From Candidatus Nanoarchaeia archaeon (lineage in GTDB: Archaea; Nanobdellota; Nanobdellia; Woesearchaeales; JACPBV01): a stretch of DNA of 64,000 nt. Shown here one piece after another: positions 1-12,100 of the stretch. The notes below the pieces were generated by a model. That model was given only the letters and a program-made list of their open reading frames with translations, did not search any database and was not told the DNA's origin. The translations under genes were made by a program, and so were the position numbers. The stretch is taken from positions 115,365 through 179,364 of the forward strand of contig JANQNH010000004.1 of NCBI GenBank assembly GCA_028279655.1. The letters run 5' to 3'. Position 1 is the first letter of the stretch, and the number at the start of each line of letters is the position of its first letter.

Positions 1-1
1 T

Positions 2-73
2 ATGATTAATGTATCTGACAATGAAGGGCTTTATGATTACCAAAACATCACCATAAGGGTTGTTGTTACCTAG
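2..73 (+). CDS. C-terminal end of a secreted protein with an Ig/cadherin-like domain (partial)
   Basis: An open frame runs in from the left edge and stops with TAG at 71-73. The 23 visible residues (pattern SDNEGLYDYQNITIRVVV) alternate hydrophobic and polar like the last two beta strands of a cadherin or PKD/Ig-type extracellular repeat. The real start lies outside the window. It would fit the surface-protein genes that follow, but the visible part is too short to assign a family. Confidence 0.5.
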   Translation: MINVSDNEGLYDYQNITIRVVVT

Positions 74-102
74 ATCTTCTTAAACCCAATTGAACCAAAA
101 GC

Positions 103-110
103 TTTAAATA
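103..110 (+). promoter_or_regulatory. TATA box, distal promoter of the surface-protein operon
   Basis: TTTAAATA preceded by AAGC, an archaeal TATA-like box. Transcription from here would start near 135 and give a leader of about 220 nt before the RHH gene. No gene starts directly downstream, so it may be an old or alternative promoter. Confidence 0.45.
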
Positions 111-263
111 CTTACTAAATAATTAATTATCATATAAATAAGTATAATAACATATCAAATAAGAAAAAATAAGATAAAATAATTAAAAGTAATATATAAT
201 AATCATAAATAATCCTAAATAAGAAAAGATAATCTAAAATATGCAATAATATGTATAGAAACC

Positions 264-273
264 TTTAAATATA
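264..273 (+). promoter_or_regulatory. TATA box, proximal promoter of the surface-protein operon
   Basis: TTTAAATATA preceded by AAACC. A start near 297 would leave a leader of about 60 nt before the GTG start of the RHH gene at 359. Confidence 0.55.
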
Positions 274-358
274 ACTTACTAAATAATACAAGATAATAAA
301 AAATATGTATTAGTAATCACCACAAAGACTAAAGGGGGATAGGAGAGTAAGGACTAAA

Positions 359-499
359 GTGAAAGAAAGGATTACTATTACTATCGACAAAGAACTTCTG
401 GATTGGTTAGACAAGAAAATCGATGAAAAGGTATTTGCTAACAGGTCTCATGGCTTGGAATTTCTCATAAAACGCAGGATGGAGGGTAAGGATGAATAA
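359..499 (+). CDS. Small ribbon-helix-helix (RHH/CopG-like) DNA-binding protein
   Basis: This 46-aa protein starts with GTG, the only good start in the frame after the TAA at 314. It has the RHH pattern: a short basic beta strand (KERITITID), a first helix (KELLDWLDKKID), then the turn and second helix (NRSHGLEFLIKRRM). RHH proteins bind DNA as dimers through the beta strand and often control their own operon. Its last codons overlap the start of the 1880-aa surface protein (ATG at 492, stop at 497-499), so the two are probably translated in a coupled way. It is the likely regulator of the giant surface-protein operon (inference). The alternative, an antitoxin, is less likely because no toxin gene is next to it. 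Confidence 0.75.
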   Translation: MKERITITIDKELLDWLDKKIDEKVFANRSHGLEFLIKRRMEGKDE

Positions 500-3400
500 G
501 AGAAACCTAATCCTCCCAATTATTATCTTTTCTACAATCATATTTATCCTAAATTCAGATACAGTTTTATCCGCAGATGGGTGTTGTTTCCTTAACTACA
601 CAGATGTCTGTTATGAAGGCACAGACGACGCATGTGCTGGGGAAAAAGGAGAGTTCTTCATTGGAGAGAGCTGCGCTGATGTTGGTAAGTGTACCTTCCA
701 GTGTTGTTGCGAAGCAATACCTAGCTATGATCCATATCCAATCAGGAACGGAACCTGCAGGGAGATCTTTAAAGGCATACCCTTGCCTATTCCAGCTGAG
801 AACTGCAACGACCTTTGTGATACATTGATAGGATCAGAAATACCTGTTTGCAATCCAAGTTGCATAGAAAATGAAGGCAGATGTCTCGGTGACGGGAGGA
901 TTATAGATCCAACAGCCCCAGGAGACGGACCCTATTATTGTTGGGAGAATAAGGAGACTTACGAAACCGAGGCATCATGTTTAGATGAAAGCACCGGTTG
1001 CTCTATTATAGATAATTGTGATGAAGGAGAGATCCAACAGGCATGTTACTGTGGAAGGCCAGACCGCAACCTATACTCCTCAGGCTACTGCTGCTGGGAT
1101 GGAAGTTATGCTTCAGAGGAAAGTGGATGCCCTCTAGCTAACAACTGTGAAAAATATCCAGACCTTGGATCTCCTTATGAATGTTGCGATGGATGTTACG
1201 ATGATAATTACTATTACCCTCAGGCAGATTATGATGGTGTTGAATCTAATAACAACTGCCCTTCTGAAGAACAACCCAAATGTTGTCAGGATTGCGCTCC
1301 AGCAGTAGTTGGATGCTGCCAAGAAGGATGGCAATGTGATACTGAAAATACCTTAACCCATTATACCTATTCCTCATGCCTTTACCCTGAGATTCCATGC
1401 AGCACCGCATGCAGCGAACCCCAGTGTGTTATAGGGCAAAGGATAAGCGTTGGAAATCCAGGCAAGCCCAAATGTGAATGTAATGGAGTATATTACAATA
1501 CCACAGAGGAAACCGGTTTTTGTTGTTTAGACGGTTTAAACCTTAATTCCTGCGATTCAGATATGTTCAATCAAACAGGCTATGTGTACAATACCACAAT
1601 TGAAAATGAAGTTACAGGTGCAGAGGTAACTATAGAGACTGCAACAACAACCTACCCTCCAGTACATACCAACGAGACAGGGGATTATTTTGTAGAGAAC
1701 ATAAACATAGAAACAGGCTTAGAGTTCAGTATCCAGGTAATAAAAGATGGTTTTTATCCATATCAGGGAACCATAGATTACCCTACTAATCCAGGAACAT
1801 ATCGTGCAGATGATATACAGTTGGTCCCCATCGAATCTATATGTGCAGCATCGCCTCCGATAGAAATATTGAATGTAGATCATGTCAAGGGCAGAAAAGA
1901 AGTTCTTCTGACTTGGGAATCGCCTGCAAATCCTCCTTCTACAGTTATGGGATATCTTGTAACATCGGCCCATTTTAGTGTTGGAACCTTATTTACCACA
2001 GAAACACAATTCCTGGATTCCAGCGTTGAATGGAACACCCCTTATAATTACCAGGTAAGGGTTCTGTATGCCTCAGGAGGAATCAGCACACCTTTAATAG
2101 GAAGCATAACAACAGGCAAAGAAGAATGTGAAGGGGTCTTTGATAGTGAGGAGTTCTGCTCAGACAACAAAAGAAGAAATTGTGATATAGACAATAAATT
2201 TGAAAGAGACGAAGACTGCTCCCTCAATGCAAGGGCATGTGTAGATACAGGAGCAGAAACAGAATGTGTGGAGAAAATAGACTGCGAAGAGAAATCCTAT
2301 CCCCTAGGGTTGTTTTGCGATAATGGAGAATGCTTTGAAGACAACGAGTATTGCTATTATGATTACTCAGATACTATAGTTGATGAAAGCAAGAACTGCA
2401 GCGAGATTGTTACCTGTTATGATTACAGGTCTGAATCTGCCTGTATGGAGAATGATTGCAGTATGAGTAACTCATGCAAATGGCATTACATCTTTGAAGA
2501 GTTAGGAAAAGGGTTCTGCTATGAAGATGGATATGATGGAACAGACCACTGCAGCCTATGCAATATAGATTCTGACCTATTTTATAATACTAATTGTGAC
2601 AGGAGCACATGCACCAAACTAGGAGATTGCTACCTTGTTAATTCAGAATCATCCTGTCAACCATGTCCAACCAGCATGGAATGCGGGAATTATGATACCG
2701 AGGAATCCTGTGTCAATGCAAACTCGCTAGGCAACACGCCTATAAGCATAGCTTGGCCACCAATAAATATAATCCGGAGCGATGATGCATGTAACCTGGG
2801 GGCTTGTAAATGGCAGGATGCAGAGGATGGACAAGGGGTAAGATGCTTCAAAGATGCAAATGATGATGATGTCCCTGATTGTGCAGGGGAGTTATGCACT
2901 GACTTCAACCCTTTTGATACAAAAATACCTGGACTTATGGAAGGTGGAGCTATGAAGGGCATGAATTCTGAAGGCAGGGACATAACCTTCGAGTTGAATC
3001 AAGGCCCTGAAGATATTACCAGCGGAAAATCCTACCTATATTTCTGCATTGATAAAGAAGATACATGCGATCCAGGCATAAATGAAAGAGAAACCATGGA
3101 CAACGGGCAGGATCAACCACAGACAGTAGTGATAAATCCCATAGATGAAGTAGATATATTTGATGAGTCAAGAAATTATTTCATAAGATACTATTCTATA
3201 GATAGCAATTATAATGTAGAAGAGCTAAAAAGCACATCCTTCTTTGTAGACCCACTCCCCCCACTAATGACCTTTAGCGATAGGACTTACAGTGAAGGTG
3301 ATGATACTTATATAGAGATTACCATTATCTCAGAGGAATGTGTAGAGTGCACTTATAAAACAAACGGGTTATCTGTAGATTCGACAAATTTAGGACCAGA

Positions 3401-6134
3401 AGGAAATCAATTCTATATGCGATTTAAGAATCTAGAAGAGGGAAATTACCTTCTTGAGACAAATTGTACTGATAATGTTGGAAACTCTAAAAAAGACATC
3501 TATGAATTTTACGTAGATCTGATACATGAACTTAAGATAGGATCTCCAGATGGAGAAAGATTGGGAACAGAGATTGTTAAGTTACACCTCACAACAACTG
3601 ACAATGCTACCTGTATCCTTGAAGCAATAGATGCATCCAGTTCAGGCATACCATATAATGAACTGCCAGGGACAACTGTTGAGATGGATAAGATAGAATT
3701 GATAAAACACCAGTATTATAACTATACAAAGACCCTCACATTAGAAAAAGATGTTTCTTATGTAGTTAGGGCAACATGTACCCCCATCCATCCAGGCAAT
3801 GTGGATTCTGGATTGTTCCATTTCAGTATTGATACCTTAGGCCCAGAAATCACTACAGATTTCCAGTTCGGTACAGATGTATGGCATCCATCAGAAAATC
3901 CATCCTTAGATGAAGTGACCATAGAATTTGAATGTGCTGATCCTGAGATAGCTGGCCATCCAGAAGAAGCAGGGTGTGAAAAGATATATCTATGTGAAGG
4001 ACAGAACTGCAACGATTATAGTATTGAGCTATCTGCATCAGACTACACTCATAGAACAAGCAGCACCCATATATCCTACTATGCCCTTGATAAAGATGGT
4101 AATGCAGGAGATACCCACAGAAACATGCGAATCCTAATAGATGGAGACGACCCTACTGTAGGCATTAATAGCCCTTCTGCTGACTTTACCCCCAGCAACA
4201 CCCAGACAATAATAGTACATGCACTAGATTATCCCCTTCCTCCTCAGAGTTCCTCTGAAATAGAATATGTCAATGTTACCATACAAAAAGGATATCCTTT
4301 CCATGAGACAGTGCACGAAGAAGCACTTCCAGCATCTGGAGATAGGTATGAACTACAAGGTGCTCAGTTATTTGATGGATTGAATATAATCACAGCCAAG
4401 GCATGTGATAGAGCAGGAAATTGTGAATATGACACACACTCCATATATGTAGACGTCTTTGGCCCTTACATAGAAGAGATCAGTATGACTGATTCAATAC
4501 GGATAACAGATTCTTCTGAACCAGATACAAATCGGGTTTTTGAACTTGGAATGAATATAACCTTTGCCGTTAAGGTTACTGATGTATTTAATCACCCAGG
4601 CAATAATCTAAAGCAAGGCATTGGGGTAAACCCCAATAAAATAACAATACATATAACCGACGATCTGGGTACAATAGACATTTCAGACAATTTAGTGTTA
4701 GATGAAAATAACATCTATAGCATAAAAATCATTCAGGAACTCCCTGTTGGGGATTATGAAGTTACAATAGGAGCATACGACAACTACGATAATTACAGAA
4801 GCAGGGTTTCCTCCTTTAGGATAAGTGATACAAGACCTCCTCGATTAGACCTGACAGAAGGATTGCTGCCTGCAGATACCATAAGAACTACCTATTACCA
4901 GAACTTCCACATTACTGGATTTACAGACCCTTCAGTAGATATAGAAGTTTACGTTAAGTACGGGAATGATCCTGAAGCGATATATACTGGAAGAGGAGCC
5001 GATGTTTCAGAACCTAAATCCAACTTCATCGATATCCCTATTGGAGTTAATCCATCTACAAACTCCAGGAATCCTAAGGGGGGAGAAAGATACATCTATT
5101 TTGACGATGATTATACCCAAGTATTATTTAGTGGAGATTATTTGAGATTCTCAAGCCAGACAAGACCAGAGAGATACAAGGCTGAGGATGTTCAACTGCT
5201 TGGTTTTTCAACCAATGTAACCTTAGAACTCTCATTAGAAGAAGACATAACCGGAGAGCCTACAGCAACAGCATATACCCAAGAACCACCTACAGGTTAT
5301 TTTGATGTTCCTGTAGTGCTTAACGAAGGACTGAACCACATAAGAATCGTAGCAAAAGCCCAAACAGGCCCAACAACAGAACTGACAAGGAAGATAACCT
5401 ATGAATCATCAGGATTGGATGTTGCCCTAGATAGCCCAGACGAGGGCCAGATACTATACTATAGTGATTTCTATCCAGGACAATCCGTAACAGTTTCTGT
5501 GGAAACAAAATTTGAAGCTACCTGTACACTCATCAATGAACAGGAAAATTCAGTAGCAAAAACATTTGAATATGCAATGACTCCTTCATCCTCCGGATTG
5601 GAACATACATTCAAGATAGATTCCACCAGATGCACCTCTAACGGAGGTTCTTTCTGTTACATCAATGATGATCTTGTTAATAATCAGCTTACAGGTATAA
5701 TCTATCATCAATATACTGTAAGGTGCAGACCAACAAAGGTAGATATGGCAGAAGACGAAATAGAGATTTGCTTTGGGATATCCACTTATAGGGATATCAC
5801 AGGTCCAGAAGGACAGAATATATGTGGGGCAGGAGCAGATGACTGCATCTCTGACAATTTCCCTACAACTTGTGCAAGCATAATCCCTGACTGTATTGTT
5901 GGCAGTGAAGTTACAACCTCTTGCTCATGCATAGGAAATAATATAGGATCAGGTTACTGCTGCCCTTATGGTCCATCAAATGATCCATGTTCAGATTCCA
6001 TAGACTGCCCTCCAGGACAGATCATATATACCTGCAATTGCGGTACAGAATCATACGCTGCAGGATCAGGTTACTGCTGTAACAATAAGCACCAAACAAC
6101 AAAGTGCAATGTTCAAAGCACAGTGATAATATGA
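492..6134 (+). CDS. Giant cysteine-rich secreted surface protein with FN3 and Ig-like domains
   Basis: An 1880-aa protein with an N-terminal signal peptide (hydrophobic residues ~5-25, cleavage near SADG). Order of modules as I read them: cysteine-rich region (~30-360) with paired CC motifs, a carboxypeptidase-regulatory-like beta sandwich (~362-437, GYVYNTT...TGAEVTI...DGFYPY), a fibronectin type III domain (~452-543), a cysteine-rich stretch with PSI-like motifs (~550-880, C..ND C....CKW), several Ig-like beta domains (~920-1645) and a C-terminal cysteine-rich unit (~1777-1874) that repeats the early ACYCG...SGYCCW pattern. No C-terminal membrane anchor or sorting motif is visible, so it is secreted or held by partners. 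It starts inside the RHH gene and ends in an ATGA overlap with the next giant gene. The Shine-Dalgarno-like GGAGGGTAAGG lies just upstream. Likely an adhesin or cell-envelope protein; the ligand is unknown. Confidence 0.85.
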   Translation: MNKRNLILPIIIFSTIIFILNSDTVLSADGCCFLNYTDVCYEGTDDACAGEKGEFFIGESCADVGKCTFQCCCEAIPSYDPYPIRNGTCREIFKGIPLPIPAENCNDLCDTLIGSEIPVCNPSCIENEGRCLGDGRIIDPTAPGDGPYYCWENKETYETEASCLDESTGCSIIDNCDEGEIQQACYCGRPDRNLYSSGYCCWDGSYASEESGCPLANNCEKYPDLGSPYECCDGCYDDNYYYPQADYDGVESNNNCPSEEQPKCCQDCAPAVVGCCQEGWQCDTENTLTHYTYSSCLYPEIPCSTACSEPQCVIGQRISVGNPGKPKCECNGVYYNTTEETGFCCLDGLNLNSCDSDMFNQTGYVYNTTIENEVTGAEVTIETATTTYPPVHTNETGDYFVENINIETGLEFSIQVIKDGFYPYQGTIDYPTNPGTYRADDIQLVPIESICAASPPIEILNVDHVKGRKEVLLTWESPANPPSTVMGYLVTSAHFSVGTLFTTETQFLDSSVEWNTPYNYQVRVLYASGGISTPLIGSITTGKEECEGVFDSEEFCSDNKRRNCDIDNKFERDEDCSLNARACVDTGAETECVEKIDCEEKSYPLGLFCDNGECFEDNEYCYYDYSDTIVDESKNCSEIVTCYDYRSESACMENDCSMSNSCKWHYIFEELGKGFCYEDGYDGTDHCSLCNIDSDLFYNTNCDRSTCTKLGDCYLVNSESSCQPCPTSMECGNYDTEESCVNANSLGNTPISIAWPPINIIRSDDACNLGACKWQDAEDGQGVRCFKDANDDDVPDCAGELCTDFNPFDTKIPGLMEGGAMKGMNSEGRDITFELNQGPEDITSGKSYLYFCIDKEDTCDPGINERETMDNGQDQPQTVVINPIDEVDIFDESRNYFIRYYSIDSNYNVEELKSTSFFVDPLPPLMTFSDRTYSEGDDTYIEITIISEECVECTYKTNGLSVDSTNLGPEGNQFYMRFKNLEEGNYLLETNCTDNVGNSKKDIYEFYVDLIHELKIGSPDGERLGTEIVKLHLTTTDNATCILEAIDASSSGIPYNELPGTTVEMDKIELIKHQYYNYTKTLTLEKDVSYVVRATCTPIHPGNVDSGLFHFSIDTLGPEITTDFQFGTDVWHPSENPSLDEVTIEFECADPEIAGHPEEAGCEKIYLCEGQNCNDYSIELSASDYTHRTSSTHISYYALDKDGNAGDTHRNMRILIDGDDPTVGINSPSADFTPSNTQTIIVHALDYPLPPQSSSEIEYVNVTIQKGYPFHETVHEEALPASGDRYELQGAQLFDGLNIITAKACDRAGNCEYDTHSIYVDVFGPYIEEISMTDSIRITDSSEPDTNRVFELGMNITFAVKVTDVFNHPGNNLKQGIGVNPNKITIHITDDLGTIDISDNLVLDENNIYSIKIIQELPVGDYEVTIGAYDNYDNYRSRVSSFRISDTRPPRLDLTEGLLPADTIRTTYYQNFHITGFTDPSVDIEVYVKYGNDPEAIYTGRGADVSEPKSNFIDIPIGVNPSTNSRNPKGGERYIYFDDDYTQVLFSGDYLRFSSQTRPERYKAEDVQLLGFSTNVTLELSLEEDITGEPTATAYTQEPPTGYFDVPVVLNEGLNHIRIVAKAQTGPTTELTRKITYESSGLDVALDSPDEGQILYYSDFYPGQSVTVSVETKFEATCTLINEQENSVAKTFEYAMTPSSSGLEHTFKIDSTRCTSNGGSFCYINDDLVNNQLTGIIYHQYTVRCRPTKVDMAEDEIEICFGISTYRDITGPEGQNICGAGADDCISDNFPTTCASIIPDCIVGSEVTTSCSCIGNNIGSGYCCPYGPSNDPCSDSIDCPPGQIIYTCNCGTESYAAGSGYCCNNKHQTTKCNVQSTVII

Positions 6135-9100
6135 GAACAAAAAACATCCTAAAAGCAACAACCCTTTTACTTATTATGGTCAGTATTATCTCTATAACCT
6201 ATTCATTGACATATTCAGAAAGGGAATGCCTTCTTTTCTGCTACCTCCTTGACACAGAAGGCACAACAACCCTCACAAATAATCCTCAGCCAATACATAC
6301 TGTAACAGTAAAATCTGCCGTAGACTATACTCCTGATCTTTCACAAACCTACTTCAAAAAAGACGGAGCAATAATAGTTCATAACAACGACTTCACCAGA
6401 AGATGGCAACAAACAGAAAACGCAAAAAGATGGTATCTTGATTTTACAGCCTCTTCTAAGACCCTGGAAACAGGAAGCTATACATTTAGCACCGTATTCT
6501 TTAACCCGCATGACGCCTCAGACACAATATCTTATTCATATGATTATATAATTGACACAACCTCTCCAACTATAGAACCACCTACAGGTTCTACAGGATT
6601 TATCTTTACTGAGGGGGATCAACAGACAAGCGATATAGATCTTGACGAAAACATCAAGATCAAGGCATTGGTTAAGGATATTGAGGCAGGAAATGATATT
6701 ACAGACAGCATTGTAGAGAGTGTTGAGGTAGTTATAGGAAGTGTTTCTTACCCAATGCAACACGATTCCAACAATATATACACTATAATCGTCCCTTCTC
6801 TTCCTGTAGGTTCTTATGAGGTCCAATTTAAAGCACAGGACAATCTACAGAACCAAAACGATGCTGTAAGAACAAATTTTGAAGTGGTTTGCCTGGATGA
6901 AGACAACGATGGAGCGTACCAGGATATTGCAGGCTGTACCCCGGTAGATTGTGATGATAATGATCCTACAAGATACCCTGGAGCTGACGAGACATGTCAG
7001 GATGGTATAGACAACGACTGCTCTGGAGAAGATAGCTTATGTGCCTGCTCAGAGAATGATGGAGATGGGTACTATGGGACCGATAGGCTTACCTGTCCGT
7101 TTGGACCGGATTGTAATGATAATAATGATGCTATCCATCCTGGAGCTGTAGAGATATGCATGGATGGCATAGATAATGATTGTTCTGAGGGAGACGCAAC
7201 CTGTCCCTCCTGCTTTAATAATAATGACAGAGATGCATATTGTGCTGATGATCCAAACAGCCCAAATTATGATTGTGTTGATACAGATCCTGCTATTAAT
7301 CCAGGGGCAACAGAGGTTTGTGAGGATGGAGTGGACAACGATTGCTCAGGTGGAGATGCAGAATGTACATGCGATAATAAAGGGCTGGAAGATACAGACA
7401 GGGATAACTTCTGCAAAGATGACCCAATAGATGCAGATTGTGATGATCAAAACGCAGAGGTAAATCCAGGTGCTGATGAGATATGCAACGGCATTGATGA
7501 TGACTGTGATGGAACCCTCTTTGTAGGGGAAGAGGATAGCGATGATGATGGATATTATGCCTGCTCTACTCTAAATCATGATTGTAATGATCAGGATGAT
7601 GATATAAATCCAGCTGCAGAAGAGATATGTGGAAACCAGATAGACGAGAATTGTGATGGAAGTGCCCCTGAATGTTCATGTTCAGAAAGAGGCTTGGATG
7701 ATAATGATGGTGATAATTCTTGTTCAGATGTGGATTGTGATGATAGTAACCCATCAATACATCCAGGAGCAAACGATATCTGCTTGGATGGCATAGACCA
7801 GGACTGTTATGGAGGAGATGCAGCATGTACTTGTGTTGATAGTGATGGAGATACTTATTTTGAGTTTGATACTACAAACTGCAGGATAGGCAGGGACTGC
7901 AACGACAAGGACGCGGCCATTAATCCAGACGCTGATGAGATTTGCACAGACGGCATTGACCAGGATTGCGACGGCATTGACTTGACTTGTCCAATCTGCA
8001 ATTATGGTTACTACAATATAGATAGGGACGGATTCTGCTCAGATATCGACTGTGATGATAGGGACGTGAGCGTCCATCCATTGGCAACAGAGATCTGCGA
8101 GGACGGAAAAGACAACGATTGCTCAGACGGAGATGCAGAATGTACATGCGATAATAAAGGGCTGGAAGATACAGACAGGGATAACTTCTGCAAAGATGAC
8201 CCAATAGATGCAGATTGTAACGACCAAAACGCAGAGGTCAATCCAGGTGCTGATGAGATATGCAATGGTATTGATGATGATTGTGATGGTTCACTGTTTA
8301 TTGGAGAAGACGATGTTGATGGTGATGGTTATTATTTCTGTTCTGTAGGACCTAATTACGATTGTGATGATAATGATATGGCTATAAATCCATCTGCAGA
8401 GGAGATATGCGGTAACGATATTGATGAGAACTGTGATGATGATGCCCCCCTTTGTTCCTGCGTAGATAGGGGGTTGGTGGATTCAGATAATGATGGTTAC
8501 TGTGGGGATGATATCACAAACATTGATTGTGATGATAACAATGCAGCCATAAATCCAGGAGCAAACGATATCTGCTATGATGGAATAGACCAGGACTGTC
8601 AGGGAGGAGACGCAGCCTGTGCCTGTGTTGATAGTGATGGAGATACATACTATGAAGAGGATCCGATAAACTGTAGGATAGGCAGGGACTGCAACGACAA
8701 TGATGCAGGCATAAATCCAAATGCCAATGAGATCTGTACAGACGGCATTGACCAGGATTGTGACGGCAATGACTTGACTTGTCCAATATGCAATTATGGT
8801 TACAATAATGTAGATAGGGATGGATATTGTTCAGATATAGACTGTGATGACCTTAATGCAGGTGTAAGTCCAGGATCAACAGAGGTATGCGACGGTATAG
8901 ACAATGACTGTGATGGGAATATAGATGAAGAGGTTAAGAATTCATGCACAAATTATGCAACATGTGCAAAATACGAGACCTGTGCAGACTGTCTGACAGC
9001 TCCAATTGAACTATGCAATGGGATGGACGACGATTGCGATGGAGCTACAGACGAGGAAGTGGGATATATCTGCTATGATTATAGGACCTGCCAGCAATAT

Positions 9101-12100
9101 GCTAGTTGTAGTGTATGCCCTGACGAACCTGTAGAACAATGCAACGGCCTTGATGATAACTGTGATGGCGTGATTCCTGATAATGAAAAGGACGACGATT
9201 TGGATGGATTTTCCGAATGCGAAGGAGACTGTGCAGATAATAATGCAGATATACATCCAGATGCAGTAGAGTTATGCAATAACATAGATGATGATTGTAA
9301 TCCTGATACCAATGAGGGTTCTGATGAGGATAATGATGGAAAATCTAGTTGTGATGGAGACTGTGATGATTCTGATCCAAACGTTTATCCCGAAGCACCA
9401 GAGATATGCGATGGGAAGGATAGTAATTGCGACCAGGTAATCCCAGACAACGAAAAGGATTCTGATGGTGATGGTGTTTCTCAATGCGAAGGAGACTGCA
9501 ACGAGGACAGTGCAGACATCTATCCAGGAGCTATAGATATATGTGGTGATGGAGTAGATCAGGACTGTGATTTCAGGGACGGATGCACCTGTAGCGATAT
9601 CGATAAAGACGGCTTCCTTGGTTATGATCCAGTAACCTGTACTTATGGGACAGATTGTGATGATACTAATGTCAATATTAATCCTTCTAAGACAGATATT
9701 TGTGGAAACAGCCTGGATGAGGACTGTGACGGAATAGTTGCTATATGTACTGATTGCTACCCTCACCAGGATTTTGACAACGATGCAAGCTGTTCAGATG
9801 TTGACTGCGATGATACTGATCCAAACAGGCATCCAGGAGCATATGAACTATGTGATTCTAACATAGATTATAATTGCGATGGTAAATATGGTATTTGCAG
9901 CTGTGAAAACAAAGGACTACCTGATGCTGATAATGATAATTATTGTAGCGGGGATACTTACCCAAATAATGATTGCAGGGACAATGACGCTTCTGTACAT
10001 CCAGGAGCAGATGAAGGTTGCAACGGTATAGATAACGACTGTGATACAATAATACCTGCATCAGAGAGAGATAATGATGGAGACGGCATCAGGATATGTC
10101 AGAATGACTGTGATGATGAGAATGCAGATAAATATCCGGGTAACCAGGAAGTATGTGATGGTTTTGATAATGACTGTGACGGAGAGATAGATGAAGGCCT
10201 ATTGAAAGACTGCAAAAACTATGACTCTTGTACGACCTATCAGACATGCAGCGTTTGCGCTCCAACCCCTACAGAGATCTGTGATGGACTAGATAATGAC
10301 TGCGATGGCGCAGTAGACGAAGGGCTAAAGAACACATGTATTATTTATTCATCCTGCACTAGCTATGAAACTTGTTCACAATGTCCTGCAGCACCAGAAG
10401 AGATCTGCGATGGCATGGATAATGATTGTGATGGATTAGTTGATGAGGGACTGACCCATAAATGCATGGATTACAATACATGTACTCAATACGATTCTTG
10501 CACAGCATGTCCTGCAGCACCAGCAGAGGTATGCGACGGTATAGACAATGACTGTGACGGAAGTTATCTTCCAGATGAGACTGATCAGGACAATGATGGA
10601 ATCTATGTATGCCAGGGAGACTGTGATGATAGTGATGCAGCTGTCCATCCAGGAGCTGAAGAGATATGCCAGGACGGCAAGGATAATGATTGTGTGGGAG
10701 GAGATACAATATGTAACTGCGTAGAAACAGACGGAGATGGATTCTACGGAAAGGATCCGTTAACCTGCCCTTACGGAACTGACTGCAATGACAATGATCC
10801 AAATATCAATCCTGCAGCAGATGAGATATGCCAGGATGGAATAGATAATGATTGTGTAAATGGAGATTCCATCTGCCCATCTTGCTTTGTAAATGTAGAT
10901 AGGGACAGCTACTGCGGTGATCCTGCAGAGGATTGTGATGATAATGATCCAACGGTCTATCCAGGAGCAACAGAGATCTGCGAGGACGGAAAGGACAACG
11001 ATTGCTCAGCAGGAGACATAAGTTGCATCTGTGATGATAAGGGTCTTCCAGATAATGATAAGGATAATTACTGCGATGGTGATACCACTGATACAGACTG
11101 CGATGACAAAAATAAGAATATAAACCCTGGCAAGACCGAGATTTGCAATGGATTTGATGATAATTGTGACAGCATATTATATAATGGGGAGATGGATGTT
11201 GATGGAGATGGTTATATGCTATGTTCTCCAGAACCCTATGATGATTGTGATGATAATGACGAAAGCGCACATCCAGGAGCAACAGAGATATGTGATGAGG
11301 TAGACAATGACTGCGACGGAGAGGTAGATGAGGGAGTTAAAAATAGCTGTACAAACTATGCAACCTGTACTCCATATGAAACCTGCGGAGATTGCTCAGT
11401 TACCCCTCAAGAAGTATGCGATGGAATAGATAATGACTGTAATGGAAATATAGATGAAGGAGTGACACATACCTGTATGAATTATGCCACTTGTACAGAA
11501 TACGATACTTGCCTGATATGCCCAACCGCACCCCAGGAAATATGCGATGGACTGGACAACGATTGTGATGGAAACTATCTTGCAGGAGAGGTAGATCAGG
11601 ATGGTGATGGGGTCTATGTATGTCAGGGAGATTGTGATGACACTGATCCAAACATATACCCGGGAGCAGACGAGATCTGCCAGGATGGAAAGGATAATGA
11701 TTGTATAGGAGGAGACGCTTTCTGTGACTGTAGCGATTATGACGGAGACGGTTTCCACGGATTTGACAGACAGACCTGCCGTGCAGGCAAGGACTGTGAA
11801 GACAGGCCTGCAGGACAAGACGGTGTTCTTGGAACAGTTGACGATGGAATAAATATATACCCTGGAGCAGACGAGATATGTTCTGATCAGATAGACAATG
11901 ATTGTATGAATGGAGATCTTATCTGCCCTTATACCTGTATCCATAACAGGGATAGGGATGCTTATTGTGCCGATGATCCAAACAGCCCAAATTTTGACTG
12001 TGATGATAGTGATGAAGGAGTGCATCCAGGAGCAACAGAGGTTTGTGAGGATGGTAAAGATAATGATTGTATAGGTGGAGATGCTGAGTGCACATGTGAT

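Larger units (their letters stand above)
102..287 (+). repeat. Duplicated promoter block (two near-identical copies)
   Basis: The string CTTTAAATA-CTTACTAAATAAT at 102-123 recurs at 263-287 with only a TAA insertion after the TATA box. The 74-358 stretch has no gene apart from the start region of the RHH gene; it is very AT-rich and holds these two copies. Confidence 0.7.

Noticed and set aside
9272..12025. Long antisense reading frames (up to 209 aa) across the MopE repeats
   Set aside because: They arise from the repeated GAT/TGT codons read backwards, have low-complexity Ile/His/Tyr-rich products and no ribosome sites; the plus-strand frame is clearly the gene.
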